A stretch of DNA of 64,000 nt from Geodermatophilus sp. DSM 45219 (GCF_900104025.1 NZ_FNIQ01000007.1:124001-188000), one strand, 5' to 3'. Numbered from the stretch's first letter, positions 14,262 through 25,155 are shown. Notes: generated by a model not told the origin, from the sequence alone. Translations and numbers: made by a program.

Positions 14262-15362
14262 CTAGAGGACCAGCAGTTCCTTGCTCGTGAGGGTCAACAA
14301 CTCGGGCTCGTCGTCCGTGACGATCAACGTGTCCTCGATCCGGACACCGCCGTGGCCGGGCAGGTAGACGCCCGGCTCCACGGTGACGGCCATGCCGGCG
14401 GCCAGCCTACCCGCGCCCAGCTGGCCGATGCCCGGCGCCTCGTGGATCTCCAGACCCACGCCGTGCCCCAGGCCGTGGGTGAAGTGCTCGGCGTGCCCCG
14501 CGGCGGCGATCACGTCGCGGGCCGCGGCGTCGACGGCGACCACGTCGGCGCCGACCGCCAGCGCGGCCCGGCCCGCGGCCTGCGCCGTGGCGACGAGCTC
14601 GTACACCTCGCGCTGCCAGTCGGCCGCCTCCCCGAGCACCACCGTGCGGGTCATGTCGGAGTGGTAGCCGTCGACGGTGGCGCCGAAGTCCAGCTTGAGG
14701 AGGTCTCCCCCGCGCAGCTCGGTGGCGTCCGGGCGGTGGTGCGGGATGGCGGAGTTGGCGCCGGTGGCCACGATCGTCTCGAAGGACGGCGCCTCGGCAC
14801 CCAGCGCGAGCATCCGGGCGTCCAGCTCGCGGCCGACCTGCAGCTCGGTGCGCCCGGGTCGCAGCGCCCCCTCGGACGCCAGCTCGGCCAGCGCCGCGTC
14901 GGCCACCGCGCAGGCCCGGCGCAGCGCGTCGACCTCGTCGTCGTCCTTCACCGCGCGCAGGACCTCGACCGCGCGGCGCACGCTGGTCAGCTCGGGCACG
15001 GTGCCCCCGGCGGCCGCGTCGGCGAGGACCGACTCCAGCGCGCGCAGCCCGTCGACGGTCACGTGGTGGCTCTCGTAACCGATCCGACCGGCGCCGCGGC
15101 GCACGGCCTCGCGGGCGAGGGCGGCCACGGTGCCGCGGTCGACGAGCAGCTCGACGTCGGGCACCTGCGTGCCGGCCTGGGTGGTGTAGCGGCCGTCCGT
15201 GCCGAACACGTCCGCGCCGTCGGCACGGAGCAGCAGCGCCCCGTTCGAGCCGGTGAAGCCGGTCAGGTAACGCACGTTGAGCAGGTCGGTCACCAGGACG
15301 GCGTCCAGGCCGCGCTCGGTCGCCGTCGCCCGCAGCCGCTCCCGCCGCTCGCCGTACCTCAC
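14262..15362 (-). CDS. pepQ: M24-family Xaa-Pro peptidase
   Basis: Metallopeptidase of the pita-bread fold that removes residues next to proline. The 366-residue product has the creatinase-like N-terminal domain (about 1-130) and the catalytic domain with all five metal ligands in expected motifs: [16 protein letters not shown] (two Asp), [13 protein letters not shown] (His), TVEPGVY and VRIEDT (two Glu). GTG start overlapping the aroQ stop (GTGA). Position between aroQ and efp is conserved in actinobacteria. Whether it prefers dipeptides (prolidase) or longer peptides cannot be read from the sequence. Confidence 0.93.
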   Translation of the reverse strand: MRYGERRERLRATATERGLDAVLVTDLLNVRYLTGFTGSNGALLLRADGADVFGTDGRYTTQAGTQVPDVELLVDRGTVAALAREAVRRGAGRIGYESHHVTVDGLRALESVLADAAAGGTVPELTSVRRAVEVLRAVKDDDEVDALRRACAVADAALAELASEGALRPGRTELQVGRELDARMLALGAEAPSFETIVATGANSAIPHHRPDATELRGGDLLKLDFGATVDGYHSDMTRTVVLGEAADWQREVYELVATAQAAGRAALAVGADVVAVDAAARDVIAAAGHAEHFTHGLGHGVGLEIHEAPGIGQLGAGRLAAGMAVTVEPGVYLPGHGGVRIEDTLIVTDDEPELLTLTSKELLVL

Positions 15363-15793
15363 CGGACGCCCTTGTCGGCCAGCCAGCGCAGCGCCAGCAC
15401 GTACCCCTGCACGCCGAGCCCGGCGATCACGCCGTCGGCGACCGCGGAGACGTAGGAGTGGTGCCGGAACTCCTCGCGCTTGTGGATGTTGCTGATGTGC
15501 ACCTCCACCAGCGGGGCGGTGAGCATCGCGAGCGCGTCGCGCAGCACGACCGAGGTGTGCGACCAGCCGGCGGGGTTGAGCACCACCGGGTCGCCGGCGT
15601 CGGCCGCGGCGTGCACCCAGCGCAGCAGCTCCCCCTCGTCGTCGGTCTGCCGGACCCGCGCCTCCAGGCCCAGCTCGCCGGCCGCGGACTCCACCAGCTC
15701 GACGAGCTCGGCGTACGTCGTCGCCCCGTACTTGTCCGGCTCGCGCGTGCCGAGACGGCCGAGGTTGGCGCCGTTGAGCACCTGGATCGTCAT
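15359..15793 (-). CDS. aroQ: Type II 3-dehydroquinate dehydratase
   Basis: Third step of the shikimate pathway: 3-dehydroquinate to 3-dehydroshikimate. 144 residues, the normal length of the dodecameric type II enzyme. Catalytic residues are in place: R17 and Y22 in the lid (TREPDKYG), N73 and H79 in [10 protein letters not shown], and H99 in EVHISN. ATG at 15793, overlapping the aroB stop by 4 bp, and ending in a GTGA overlap with pepQ. An upstream extension in the same frame is only a shadow of aroB. Confidence 0.96.
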   Translation of the reverse strand: MTIQVLNGANLGRLGTREPDKYGATTYAELVELVESAAGELGLEARVRQTDDEGELLRWVHAAADAGDPVVLNPAGWSHTSVVLRDALAMLTAPLVEVHISNIHKREEFRHHSYVSAVADGVIAGLGVQGYVLALRWLADKGVR

Positions 15794-16845
15794 GCCGCCT
15801 CCGATACTGCGGCCCACGCCGCGTCGAGCCAGGCCGGGTCGGGGTCGGTGAGGATGCGGGGGTCGCCGATGCCGTCCAGGACGACGAACCGCAGCGAGGC
15901 GCCGCGGACCTTCTTGTCCACGCGCATCACCGACCGGATGCGCTCCCAGTCGCCGCCGTACCGGGTGGGCAGCCCCATCGCGGCCACCAGCCGGGCGTGC
16001 CGGTCGACCTCGGCGCGGGTGAGCAGCCCCGCCTGGCCGGCCAGCTCGGCGGCGAAGACCAGCCCGACGGCGACGGCCTCGCCGTGCCGCCAGCCGAAGT
16101 CCTCCACCCGCTCGATCGCGTGCGCCAGCGTGTGCCCGTAGTTGAGGAACTCCCGCACGCCGGTGTCGTAGAGGTCCTGGCCCACCGCGTCGGCCTTGAC
16201 CCGCACCGCGCGCTCGATGAGCTCCTCGGTGTCGCGGCGGCCGGTCGGGTCGGCCTCGAGCAGGTCCAGGATCACCGGGTCGGCGATGAAGCCGCACTTG
16301 ACGACCTCGGCCATCCCCGAGCGGAACTCCGCCTCCGGCAGGCCCGCGAGGACGTCGGTGTCGGCCAGCACGGCGACCGGCGGGTGGAAGGCGCCGACGA
16401 GGTTCTTGCCCGCGCCGGTGTTGATGCCGGTCTTGCCACCCAGGGCGGCGTCGACCATGCCGAGCACGCTGGTGGGCACCTGCACGACCCGCACGCCCCG
16501 CGTCCACGTCGCGGCCACGAACCCGGCGAGGTCGGTGACCGCACCGCCGCCCACACCGACGACGGCGTCCGAGCGGGTCAGCCCGAGCCGGCCGAGCTCC
16601 TCCCACACGCCGGCGGCGACCTCGGCGGTCTTGGCCGCCTCCCCGTCGGGCACGACGACGGCCTCGGCGGCCACCCCCGCCGTCTGCAGCGTCTCCACCA
16701 GCCCGCCGGCCAGCGGGGCCAGCGGCGGCGCGTGGACGATGGCGGCGCGGGCGGTGCCGGCCAGGACCAGGCCCAGCTCGTGCTGCGCGCCGGGCCCGAT
16801 GACCACGTCGTAGTGCCGCTCGCCGGGGACGGTCACCCGCCTCAC
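15790..16845 (-). CDS. aroB: 3-Dehydroquinate synthase
   Basis: NAD- and zinc-dependent enzyme that cyclises DAHP to 3-dehydroquinate, the second shikimate step. 351 residues. It has the NAD-binding [19 protein letters not shown], the substrate loop LGGKTGINT, and metal ligands in [18 protein letters not shown] and [11 protein letters not shown] start overlapping aroK's stop (GTGA). One of four tightly overlapped genes aroC-aroK-aroB-aroQ. Confidence 0.97.
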   Translation of the reverse strand: MRRVTVPGERHYDVVIGPGAQHELGLVLAGTARAAIVHAPPLAPLAGGLVETLQTAGVAAEAVVVPDGEAAKTAEVAAGVWEELGRLGLTRSDAVVGVGGGAVTDLAGFVAATWTRGVRVVQVPTSVLGMVDAALGGKTGINTGAGKNLVGAFHPPVAVLADTDVLAGLPEAEFRSGMAEVVKCGFIADPVILDLLEADPTGRRDTEELIERAVRVKADAVGQDLYDTGVREFLNYGHTLAHAIERVEDFGWRHGEAVAVGLVFAAELAGQAGLLTRAEVDRHARLVAAMGLPTRYGGDWERIRSVMRVDKKVRGASLRFVVLDGIGDPRILTDPDPAWLDAAWAAVSEAA

Positions 16846-17423
16846 GGCGTGACCTGGCGCGCGACGACGGCGGTGGCCACCTCGTCGACGACCTCGCCGG
16901 GCTCGCGGCCGCCGGTGGTGACGGTGACGGTGGCGACCTCGGCGTAGAGCGGCGCGCGGGCCGCGAGCAGGGTGCGCAGGGTGGCCCGCGGGTTGAGCCC
17001 GAGCACCGGGCGGCTGCGGCTCAGGCCGACCCGCTCGGCGGCCGAGGCCAGGTCGACGTCGAGCCAGACGACGGTCCCGCCGGCGCGGGTGTAGGCGGTC
17101 AGCAGCTCCCGGGTGGCGGCGCTGAGCACCGCGCCGCCGCCGAGGGCCAGCACCCCCTCGTGCTCCCCCAGCGCAGTGGCCACCGCCTGCTGCTCCAGTC
17201 CCCGGAAGTGCGCCTCGCCGAGGTCGACGAACAGGTCGGCCACCCGCTGCCCGGTGGCGGCCTCGACGTCGCTGTCGGTGTCGCGGAACGGGATCCCGAG
17301 CCGGCCGGCCAGGGCGGTGCCGACCGTGGTCTTGCCCGACGACGGCGGCCCGACCAGGACCAGCAGCGGCCGGCGCGCAGCGGCCGGCGGCCCGTCGGGG
17401 CTCCCGGGTCCGGCGGAGCTCAT
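16842..17423 (-). CDS. aroK: Shikimate kinase
   Basis: Phosphorylates shikimate at the 3-hydroxyl with ATP. 193 residues, with a short Gly/Pro/Ala-rich N-terminal extension before the P-loop [11 protein letters not shown] (25-35). The substrate-binding RDTDSDVE and RGLE and the GGGAV motif are present. It overlaps aroC upstream and aroB downstream by 4 bp each, so the pathway genes are translated as a coupled set. Confidence 0.96.
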   Translation of the reverse strand: MSSAGPGSPDGPPAAARRPLLVLVGPPSSGKTTVGTALAGRLGIPFRDTDSDVEAATGQRVADLFVDLGEAHFRGLEQQAVATALGEHEGVLALGGGAVLSAATRELLTAYTRAGGTVVWLDVDLASAAERVGLSRSRPVLGLNPRATLRTLLAARAPLYAEVATVTVTTGGREPGEVVDEVATAVVARQVTP

Positions 17424-18598
17424 CGGATCGTCAGCGCGTCGAGGTAGGCGCGCGCGTTGCGGCGGGTCTCGGTCACCGAGTCGCCGCCGAACTTCTCCAG
17501 GGCGGCGTCGGCCAGCACCAGCGCCACCATCGCCTCCATGACGACGGCGCCGCGGGGCACCGCGCAGGCATCGCTGCGCTGGTTGATCGCGACGGCCGGC
17601 TCACCGGTGGCGACGTCGACGGTGGCCAGCGCACGTGGCACCGTGGAGATCGGCTTCATCGCGGCGCGGACCCGCAGCACCTCGCCGTTGGTCATCCCGC
17701 CCTCGATGCCGCCGGCGCGGTCGGACAGCCGCTGCACGCGACCGTCGGCGAGCACGATCTCGTCGTGGGCCACCGAGCCGCGGCGGCGCGCGGTCTCCAG
17801 CCCGTCGCCGACCTCGACGGCCTTGACCGACTGCACGCCCATGAGCGCGCCGGCCAGCCGGGAGTCCAGCCGGCGGTCCCAGTGCACGTGGCTGCCCAGA
17901 CCCGGCGGCAGTCCGTGCACGACCACCTCGACGACGCCGCCGAGGGTGTCGCCGTTCTTCCGGGCGTCGTCGACCTCGGCCACCATGAGCTCGCTGGTCG
18001 CCGGGTCGGCGCAGCGGACCGGGTCCTCGTCGACGCGCGGGTTGTCACCCGGCCCGGGCACCACGCCGTCGGGGACGACGACCGGGCCGATGCCGACCAC
18101 GTGGCTGACCACCTCGACGCCGAGGGCCTGCCGCAGGAACGCCCGCGCGATCGCGCCGAGGGCGACCCGCGCCGCGGTCTCCCGGGCGCTGGCCCGCTCC
18201 AGCACCGGCCGGGCGTCGTCGAAGCCGTACTTCTGCATGCCCGCGAGGTCGGCGTGCCCCGGCCGCGGGCGGGTCAGCGGGGCGTTGCGCGCCTGTCCGG
18301 CGAGCACCTCGGGGTCGACCGGGTCGGCGGACATGACCGTCTGCCACTTCGGCCACTCGGTGTTGCCGACCTGGACCGCGATCGGCCCACCCATGGTCAG
18401 CCCGTGCCGGATGCCCCCGGTCAGCGAGACGACGTCCTGCTCGAAGGACATCCGGGCGCCCCGGCCGTGGCCGAGACGGCGGCGGGCCAGGTCGACGTCC
18501 AGGTCCGGGGTGGAGACCTGCACGCCGGCGGGCAGGCCCTCGAGGATGGCGGTGAGCTGCTGGCCGTGCGACTCACCGGCGGTCAGCCAGCGCAACAT
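17420..18598 (-). CDS. aroC: Chorismate synthase
   Basis: Last step of the common aromatic pathway; makes chorismate from EPSP with reduced FMN. 392 residues with the N-terminal [12 protein letters not shown] signature and the FMN-binding [17 protein letters not shown]. The C-terminal [17 protein letters not shown] motif is complete. It heads the aro group and lies 58 bp downstream of the prepilin peptidase gene, so it may have its own promoter or read through. Confidence 0.97.
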   Translation of the reverse strand: MLRWLTAGESHGQQLTAILEGLPAGVQVSTPDLDVDLARRRLGHGRGARMSFEQDVVSLTGGIRHGLTMGGPIAVQVGNTEWPKWQTVMSADPVDPEVLAGQARNAPLTRPRPGHADLAGMQKYGFDDARPVLERASARETAARVALGAIARAFLRQALGVEVVSHVVGIGPVVVPDGVVPGPGDNPRVDEDPVRCADPATSELMVAEVDDARKNGDTLGGVVEVVVHGLPPGLGSHVHWDRRLDSRLAGALMGVQSVKAVEVGDGLETARRRGSVAHDEIVLADGRVQRLSDRAGGIEGGMTNGEVLRVRAAMKPISTVPRALATVDVATGEPAVAINQRSDACAVPRGAVVMEAMVALVLADAALEKFGGDSVTETRRNARAYLDALTIR

Positions 18599-18656
18599 GT
18601 CCGCGATTGTGCCAGTAGGGGGACCCCCTGCCTCTCCGGCAAGGGGGCCGCTCCCC

Positions 18657-19331
18657 TCAGGGGAGGGCGACCGACCCCTGCAGGGCCAGCGCCAGGGCCG
18701 CCCCGGCCAGCAGCGGCGGGCCGAACGGCAGGGCGGTGCGCCAGCCGGCCCGCCCGGCGGCGACCAGGGTCACCGACGCCGCGGCGCCGGCCACCAGTCC
18801 GAGGAACACCCCGGTGAGCAGCACGCCCCAGCCCACCCAGCCGAGCACCAGGCCGAGCAGGCCCAGCAGCTTCACGTCGCCGAACCCGAATCCCCGCGGG
18901 GAGAGGACGGCGCCGAAGGCGGCCACCCCGAACGCGGCCGCCGCGGCCAGGACGGCGCGCAGCAGGTCCGGCCAGGTGCCGAGCGCGACCGCGTCCACCA
19001 GCAACGCGGTGGCCACCACCGCGTACGCCGGCACGGCGACCCGGTCGGGCAGCCGGTGCGCCGCGAGGTCGACCGCGCCGAGCACCACCCCGGCGACCGC
19101 GGCCCAGGCCAGCCCGACGGTGGCCGGGCGGACCCCGCCCACCAGCACCGCGCCGGCCACCGCCAGGCACACCAGGGCGGCGGTGACCGCGGTGCGCAGC
19201 GGGGTCGCCCGCGCCGCGTCGTCCCGGGCGGCCAGGCCCACCGACACCCGGGCCAGCCAAGGGCCCAGGACGAGCGCCGCGGCGAGCGCGAGGGCGGCGA
19301 CGGCACCGGCCGGGAGGTCGGCCGCGGGCAC
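18657..19331 (-). CDS. A24-family prepilin peptidase
   Basis: Membrane aspartic protease that cuts type IV prepilin-like leaders. From a GTG at 19331 (five bases after the aroE stop) the product is 224 residues and almost wholly hydrophobic. The two catalytic aspartates are visible: one in [11 protein letters not shown] and one in [14 protein letters not shown] (the GxGD motif). The N-terminal methylase domain of classical PilD is absent, as usual for the short actinobacterial form. The place between aroE and aroC is the same as M. tuberculosis Rv2551c. Its substrates (tad-type pilins) are not in the window. Confidence 0.9.
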   Translation of the reverse strand: MPAADLPAGAVAALALAAALVLGPWLARVSVGLAARDDAARATPLRTAVTAALVCLAVAGAVLVGGVRPATVGLAWAAVAGVVLGAVDLAAHRLPDRVAVPAYAVVATALLVDAVALGTWPDLLRAVLAAAAAFGVAAFGAVLSPRGFGFGDVKLLGLLGLVLGWVGWGVLLTGVFLGLVAGAAASVTLVAAGRAGWRTALPFGPPLLAGAALALALQGSVALP

Positions 19332-19336
19332 GCCGC

Positions 19337-20140
19337 TCAGCGGGTGCCGACGGCGGCGTCGAGCGCGCCGCGCATGGCGACCAGGGGCGCGGGCTGCCCC
19401 GTCATCAGCTCCACCTGGGCGGTCGCCTGCCAGAAGAGCACCTCGAGGCCACCGACGACCGTGCCGCCGACTTCGGTGACGCGGGTGGCCAGCGGTGTCG
19501 GCCACGGCGCGTAGAGCACGTCGAGCACGGTCTGCCCCGCCCGCCAGGGCAGCGCCGCGACGGCCGGCTGGCCGCCGACCGGCACGGTGCTCACCACGAC
19601 GTCGGCGTCGACGACGGCCTCGGTCAGCGACACCACCGAGGTGGGGACGCCGAGCGTGTCGAGCACCCGCAGCAGGTCCCCGGCGCGGGCCGGCTCGCGG
19701 ACGACGACGTCGACGTGCCGGGCGCCGAGCGAGGCCAGCGCGACGGCCGCGGCCGCCGCCGTCCCCCCGGCGCCGACGATCGCGGCGCGGTCCACCTGCT
19801 CGACGCCGGCCTGCTGCAGCGCGGTGCCGACGCCGAGCACGTCGGTGTTCTCCGCCCGCCAGCCCGCGGCCGTGCGCACGAGGGTGTTGGCCGCGTGCAG
19901 CAGACGGGGCAGCGGCTCGACCTCGTCGGCGACGTCCGCGGCGGCCTGCTTGCACGGCATGGTCACCGAGAAGCCGCGCCACTCCCCGCCCAGCCCGGCC
20001 AGCAGCACCGGCAGGTCCTCCGCGCCGATGTCGAGGGCGTCGTAGGTCCAGTCGGTGAGGCCGAGCGCCGCGTAGGCGGCGCGGTGCAGCAGCGGGGACA
20101 GCGAGTGCCCCACCGGGCGGCCGAGGACGGCTGCCCTCAC
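19337..20140 (-). CDS. aroE: Shikimate dehydrogenase
   Basis: NADPH-dependent reduction of 3-dehydroshikimate to shikimate. From the GTG at 20140, which overlaps the mltG stop (GTGA), the product is 267 residues and begins VRAAVLGRPVGHSLSPLLH, exactly where the family starts. Catalytic K64 (TMPCK) and D100 (ENTD) are present, and the dinucleotide-binding GAGGTAAAAA follows. An upstream in-frame start at 20164 would run into mltG and is less likely. Confidence 0.95.
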   Translation of the reverse strand: MRAAVLGRPVGHSLSPLLHRAAYAALGLTDWTYDALDIGAEDLPVLLAGLGGEWRGFSVTMPCKQAAADVADEVEPLPRLLHAANTLVRTAAGWRAENTDVLGVGTALQQAGVEQVDRAAIVGAGGTAAAAAVALASLGARHVDVVVREPARAGDLLRVLDTLGVPTSVVSLTEAVVDADVVVSTVPVGGQPAVAALPWRAGQTVLDVLYAPWPTPLATRVTEVGGTVVGGLEVLFWQATAQVELMTGQPAPLVAMRGALDAAVGTR

Positions 20141-21729
20141 CCGCCCGGCTGCTCGCGCAGCCACTGCTGGAACAGCAGCACGTTCTGCTGGTGCTCCTCC
20201 GCGGTCCGCGCGAAGCGGGTCTCGCCGGTGTCGGGGTCGACGACGACGAAGAACCGCCAGTCGCCCTCGGTGGGGGCGAGCACCGCCCGGATGGCCTGCT
20301 CGCCCGGGTTGGAGATGGCGCCGGGCGGCAGCCCCGTGTGCACGTAGGTGTTGTACAGGGAGGGGTTGGCGCGGTCCTCGGGCGTGGTGGTGATCCCGGA
20401 CTTGCCGTTGGCGTAGTTGACCGTGGTGTCCAGCTGCAGCGGCATGCCGTCGGCCAGCCGGTTCTCCAGCACGCGGGCCACCATGGCCATGTCCCCGGGC
20501 GAGGCGGCCTCGGCCTGCACGATGCTCGCCTTGGTGAGCACGGTGAGCCGGTCGGCCTCGGGGACCTGCAGCGCGTCGAGCGCCTGCACCGTCCGCACCA
20601 CCATACCGCTGAGCACGCCACTGGCGGTGTCACCGGGCTCGACGTCGTAGGTCGCCGGGAACAGGAACCCCTCGAGCATCCCGTTGGCGTAGGGCGGCAG
20701 CCCGATCGCCGCGGGGTCGGCTGCGGCCGCCTCCAGCTCGGCCAGCGGGATCCCGGCCTCCGTGGATACCAGTTGCAGGGTGGCGGCCACGGTGAGCCCC
20801 TCCCGCACGGTGACCCGGGTGACCTGCCGCGCCTCGGGGTCCAGCAGCAGGGCCAGGGCCGCCGCGCCGCTCATCTGCGAGCGCAGCGCGTAGACGCCGG
20901 GCTGGATGCCGGTCGCCGCCGGCTCGTCCTCCGCGGCGTCGACGAACGGGCCGGCCGAGGCGATGACGTCCTCGGCGACGAGGGTGCGGGCGATGTCGCT
21001 GAGCGTGTCACCGGAGGCGACGCGCACCTCCACGGTGCCGGCGCCCTGCCCGGCGTAGTCCTCGCTGGCGGGGTTGACCAGCGCGATCAGCTCGCGGCCG
21101 CCGAAGAAGATGCCGGCCACGAGGGCGGCCAGCACGAGCAGGGAGAGGACGACCGACAGCGGACCGCGCCGGCGCCGCGGGCGGTCGCCGCCGTGGCCAC
21201 CGGGCGGGTCGTCGGAGCCGCCACCGGAGCCGCCGGAGCGCTCGGCGCGGCGGCCGCGGCGCCCACGGTGGGCGTCGTCGGAGCCGGCGGCGCCGATGAC
21301 CTCGAGGCCACCGGTGGCGTCGTCGTCCCAGCCGTGCAGGTCGTGGTCGTCGGCCCGCTCCGCGCCGGGTACGGCGGGGACGGCGCCCAGACCGACCGTG
21401 GCGTCGTCGGCGGCCCCGTCGGGGCGGCTGCTCAGCCGGGACCAGGCGCCGGCCGGCAGCGGCGGCAGGTCGGGCAGCGGCTCGGAGGGGTGCGGGGCGC
21501 GCGGTGTGCCGGCGTCCGCGACCGGGGCGCCCAGCGGGCCGGTGCTGCGGTCGTCGGCGGCGCGGCGCCCGCGCGGGACGGCGCCCGGGTGCCGGCCGTG
21601 GTCGTCGGCGGCCTGCGGGGTCGTCGCCCGGCTGGGCATGGAGGCCAGCCACGCGGACGTGGGCACGCCGCTCGGCAGCTCCGGCGAGGCGTGCCGACCC
21701 CGCCGCCTCGGCGGGGTCGGGTCGGTCAC
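20137..21729 (-). CDS. mltG: Endolytic transglycosylase MltG
   Basis: Cuts nascent peptidoglycan strands within the glycan and sets strand length. 530 residues: a long disordered cytoplasmic N-terminal part rich in Pro, Gly, Asp and Arg (about 1-185), one transmembrane helix (VVLSLLVLAALVAGIFFGG), then the extracellular LysM-like and YceG/MltG domains. The catalytic Glu lies in TKASIVQAEA. The long cytoplasmic part is common in actinobacteria and could be a binding platform for the divisome. Order ruvX-mltG-aroE is the conserved actinobacterial one. Confidence 0.95.
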   Translation of the reverse strand: MTDPTPPRRRGRHASPELPSGVPTSAWLASMPSRATTPQAADDHGRHPGAVPRGRRAADDRSTGPLGAPVADAGTPRAPHPSEPLPDLPPLPAGAWSRLSSRPDGAADDATVGLGAVPAVPGAERADDHDLHGWDDDATGGLEVIGAAGSDDAHRGRRGRRAERSGGSGGGSDDPPGGHGGDRPRRRRGPLSVVLSLLVLAALVAGIFFGGRELIALVNPASEDYAGQGAGTVEVRVASGDTLSDIARTLVAEDVIASAGPFVDAAEDEPAATGIQPGVYALRSQMSGAAALALLLDPEARQVTRVTVREGLTVAATLQLVSTEAGIPLAELEAAAADPAAIGLPPYANGMLEGFLFPATYDVEPGDTASGVLSGMVVRTVQALDALQVPEADRLTVLTKASIVQAEAASPGDMAMVARVLENRLADGMPLQLDTTVNYANGKSGITTTPEDRANPSLYNTYVHTGLPPGAISNPGEQAIRAVLAPTEGDWRFFVVVDPDTGETRFARTAEEHQQNVLLFQQWLREQPGG

Positions 21730-21802
21730 GCTTCCTCCTCGCCGACGCTCGCCGGCCGCGGAACCGGCGGTGCCGTGTCCCTGCGTGGACTCGCGAGCTC
21801 GT

Positions 21803-22468
21803 TCACGAGCGCTCCCGCTGCGCGTCCAGATAGGCCTGGAGGATGACCACCGCCGCGGCCTGGTCGATCACCGACCGCTGTTGACGGCTGTCGAGACCGT
21901 TCGCCCGGAGGGAACTGGCTGCGGACACGGTGGAGAGCCTTTCGTCGACGAGGTGCACGGGCACCGAGCCGATGCGCCCGGCGAGTGCCCGAGAGTAGGC
22001 ACGCGCCTCCTTCGCCGACGCGCCCGACGCACCCGAGAGGTGCCTCGGCTCCCCCACGATCACCTCTGTCACCTCGTGTTCCGTCACGAGCGCGGCGATG
22101 CGGTCGAGGTCGGCCTCGTCCCGGGCCCGCTGGACCGTCTCCAGCGGGCTGGCCAGCGTGCCCGTCGGGTCGGAGATCGCCACCCCGACGCGGACCGAGC
22201 CCACGTCGATGCCCAGCCGGCGGCCCTGCCGGCGCGGGCGCGGCGGGATCGGCAGGCCGCCGGGCAGCCCGCCGGAGAGGTCGATCTGGGCGGTCTCGTG
22301 CCGCACCGGCGGGAAGCCGGCGCGCAGGTCGATCTGCTCGGTGCGGTGGTGCACCGGCTGCTGGGGGGTCTGGCGCGGCCGCGACGGCGGGACGGCGGGC
22401 CGTCCCTGCATCGGGCGCTCGCCCGCCGGGCCGGTCTGGTCGGGGTGCTGGTCGGACACTCCGCTCAC
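21803..22468 (-). CDS. ruvX: RuvX/YqgF-family Holliday junction resolvase-like nuclease
   Basis: RNase H-fold nuclease linked to pre-16S rRNA maturation and resolvase-like activity. The GTG at 22468 overlaps the alaS stop (GTGA) and gives 221 residues; a GTG three codons later is also possible. Residues 1-68 are a low-complexity N-terminal extension not seen in short homologues. The nuclease domain follows: GIDVGSVRVGVAISDP, LVDERLSTVSA and DQAAAVVILQAYLD carry the acidic active site. Conserved neighbour of alaS. Confidence 0.93.
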   Translation of the reverse strand: MSGVSDQHPDQTGPAGERPMQGRPAVPPSRPRQTPQQPVHHRTEQIDLRAGFPPVRHETAQIDLSGGLPGGLPIPPRPRRQGRRLGIDVGSVRVGVAISDPTGTLASPLETVQRARDEADLDRIAALVTEHEVTEVIVGEPRHLSGASGASAKEARAYSRALAGRIGSVPVHLVDERLSTVSAASSLRANGLDSRQQRSVIDQAAAVVILQAYLDAQRERS

Positions 22469-25155
22469 CTCCGTGCGGCGGTAGCGACCGCCTGTTCGCC
22501 GGCCTGCAGGGCCGCTGGGATGCCCGCGGGGTCGGTACCGCCCCCCTGGGCCACGTCGGGCTTGCCACCGCCACGTCCGCCGACCGGGGCGGCCGCCGCG
22601 CGCAGCACGTCGCTGGCGGACAGCCCCCGCTCCTGCGCGGCCGGGTTGAGGGCCGCCACGAGAACCACCTTGCCCCCCGACCCGGACGCGAGCAAGACCA
22701 CGGCCGGCCGGTCGGCGGGCAGCCGCCCGCGCACGTCGAGGGCCAGTGTGCGCAGGTCGCCACCGCCCAGCCCGCTCGGCGCGCCGGTGACCACGGCCAC
22801 CCCGCCGACGTCGCGGGCGCCGGCGGCCAGCTCCCCGGCCACGGCCAGGGTCTGCTGGGCGCGCAGCTCGGCCAGCTCCTTGTCGACGTCGCGGAGCCGG
22901 GCCAGCATCGCGCTGACCCGCTCGAGCACGTCGTCGCTCGGCGTCTTGAGCAGCTCGCCGAGCTGGCGGACCAGGTCGCGCTCGCGGGCGAGGTAGCGGA
23001 AGCCCTCCAGACCGACGACGGCCTCGACCCGGCGCGAGCCCGAGCCGACCGACGACTCGCCGGTGAGCGCCAGCGTGCCGATCTGCGCGCTGCCCTGCAC
23101 GTGCGTGCCACCGCAGAGCTCGCGCGACCACGGGCCGCCGATCTCCACGACGCGGACCTGCTCGCCGTAGGTCTCGCCGAACAGCGCCAGGGCGCCGAAT
23201 GCCTGCGCCTCGGGCAGCGTCATGTACCGGGCGCTGACCCGGTGGTCGGCGCGGACGGCGGCGTTGGCGACGTCCTCGATGTCGTGCCGCTGCTGCGCCG
23301 ACAGCGCGCCCTGCCAGGCGAAGTCCAGCCGCAGGTAACCGGGCCGGTTGTAGGAGCCCGACTGCAGCGCCTGCGGGCCGAGCACCTGGCGCAGCGCGGC
23401 GTGCACCACGTGGGTCCCCGAGTGCGCCTGGCAGGCCGACAGCCGCCACTCGCGGTCCACCTCGGCGGTGAGCTCGGTGCCCTCGCGCAGCTCACCCTCC
23501 AGCACCCGCACCTGGTGGGCGACCAGGCCCTTGACCGGGCGCTGCACGTCGAGCACCTCGGCCCGGCCGCCGTCCCAGGTGAGCACGCCCGCGTCGGCGA
23601 CCTGGCCGCCGGACTCGGCGTAGAACGGCGTGCGGTCCAGCACCACCCGGGTCATCTCCCCGGGGCCGGCAGGGGCGCTCGGGCCGTCGTCGTCGGCCAG
23701 CTCGGTGACCAGGCCGAGCACGCGCGCGTCGGTGCGCAGCGTGTCGTAGGCCCGCCAGTCGGTGGGTCCGTGCTCGGTGAGCAGCCGGCGGTAGGCCAGG
23801 ACGTCGACCGAGCCGGTGCGCTTGGCCCGGGCGTCGGCGCGGGCCCGGTCGCGCTGCTGCTGCATGAGCGCGCGGAAGCCCTCCTCGTCGACGCGCACGC
23901 CCTGCTCGGCGGCCATCTCGAGGGTGACGTCGATCGGGAAGCCGTAGGTGTCGTGCAGCGAGAACGCCTGCTCACCGGAGAGGGACGGCGTCCCGGCGGC
24001 CTTGGCCGCGCGCACGGCGGTGTCGAACAGCGCCGTCCCGGAGGTCAGCGTGCGCCGGAAGGCCTCCTCCTCGGCGTACGCGACGGCGGAGATGCGGGCG
24101 AAGTCGGTCTCCAGCTCCGGGTAGCTGGCCTTCATCGCGTCCCTCGACACCGGCAGCAGCTCGGGCAGGGTGGCCTCGTCGACGCCGAGCAGCTTGATCG
24201 AGCGGACGGCGCGGCGCAGCAGCCGGCGCAGGATGTAGCCCCGGCCCTCGTTGCCCGGGGTGACGCCGTCGCCGATGAGCATCAGCCCGCTGCGCACGTG
24301 GTCGGCCACGACCCGCAGCCGGACGTCGTCCTGGTGCTCCGCGCCGTAGGTGACCCCGGCCAGCTCGGCGGCCCGGCGCAGCACCGGGACGACCTCGTCG
24401 ATCTCGTACAGGTTGTCGACGCCCTGCAGCAGGTAGGCCACCCGCTCCAGGCCCATGCCGGTGTCGATGTTCTTGTTCGGCAGCTCGCCGACGATCCGGA
24501 ACTCCTCCTTGCTCCGGACGTCGGTGAGCTCGTACTGCATGAACACGAGGTTCCAGATCTCCAGGAACCGGTCGCCGGCGGTGTCGACCAGCGGGCCGCC
24601 GTCGGGGCCGAACTGCGGGCCCCGGTCGTAGTAGATCTCCGAGCACGGGCCACCGGGACCGTCGGCGCCGGTGTGCCAGTAGTTGTCCTTCTTGCCCAGC
24701 CGCTGGATCCGCTCGACCGGCAGGCCCGCGATCCGGTGCCAGGCCTCGGCGGCCTCGTCGTCGTCGAGGTAGACGGTCACCCAGATGCGGTCGGGGTCGA
24801 AGCCCAGCCCGCCGTCGGCCACCGGCCCGGTGACCAGCTCCCAGGCGTGCTGGATCGCCCCCTCCTTGAAGTAGTCGCCGAAGGAGAAGTTGCCGTTCAT
24901 CTGGAAGAACGTGCCGTGGCGGGTGGTCTTGCCCACCTCCTCGATGTCGAGGGTGCGCACGCACTTCTGCACGCTGGTGGCCCGCGGGTAGGGCGCCGGC
25001 TCCCGGCCGGTGAGGTACGGGATGAACGGCACCATGCCGGCCACGGTGAACAGCAGCGACGGGTCCGGGGAGACCAGCGAGGCGCTGGGGACCACGGTGT
25101 GCCCGCGCGTGGCGAAGTGCTCCAGGAAGCGGCGGCGGATCTCGGCGGTCTGCAT
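22465..25155 (-). CDS. alaS: Alanyl-tRNA synthetase
   Basis: Charges tRNA-Ala and edits Ser/Gly mischarging. 896 residues, full length: class II catalytic core at the N-terminus (TSVQKCVRTLDIEEVG, motif 2 region HGTFFQMNGNFSFGDYFKEG), the editing domain with HSGTH and CGGTH zinc motifs, and the C-terminal Ala/Gly-rich DHHA1 domain. ATG start. No T-box-like leader is seen in the short 53-bp gap upstream; it probably sits downstream of the two small membrane proteins in one unit. Confidence 0.97.
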   Translation of the reverse strand: MQTAEIRRRFLEHFATRGHTVVPSASLVSPDPSLLFTVAGMVPFIPYLTGREPAPYPRATSVQKCVRTLDIEEVGKTTRHGTFFQMNGNFSFGDYFKEGAIQHAWELVTGPVADGGLGFDPDRIWVTVYLDDDEAAEAWHRIAGLPVERIQRLGKKDNYWHTGADGPGGPCSEIYYDRGPQFGPDGGPLVDTAGDRFLEIWNLVFMQYELTDVRSKEEFRIVGELPNKNIDTGMGLERVAYLLQGVDNLYEIDEVVPVLRRAAELAGVTYGAEHQDDVRLRVVADHVRSGLMLIGDGVTPGNEGRGYILRRLLRRAVRSIKLLGVDEATLPELLPVSRDAMKASYPELETDFARISAVAYAEEEAFRRTLTSGTALFDTAVRAAKAAGTPSLSGEQAFSLHDTYGFPIDVTLEMAAEQGVRVDEEGFRALMQQQRDRARADARAKRTGSVDVLAYRRLLTEHGPTDWRAYDTLRTDARVLGLVTELADDDGPSAPAGPGEMTRVVLDRTPFYAESGGQVADAGVLTWDGGRAEVLDVQRPVKGLVAHQVRVLEGELREGTELTAEVDREWRLSACQAHSGTHVVHAALRQVLGPQALQSGSYNRPGYLRLDFAWQGALSAQQRHDIEDVANAAVRADHRVSARYMTLPEAQAFGALALFGETYGEQVRVVEIGGPWSRELCGGTHVQGSAQIGTLALTGESSVGSGSRRVEAVVGLEGFRYLARERDLVRQLGELLKTPSDDVLERVSAMLARLRDVDKELAELRAQQTLAVAGELAAGARDVGGVAVVTGAPSGLGGGDLRTLALDVRGRLPADRPAVVLLASGSGGKVVLVAALNPAAQERGLSASDVLRAAAAPVGGRGGGKPDVAQGGGTDPAGIPAALQAGEQAVATAARR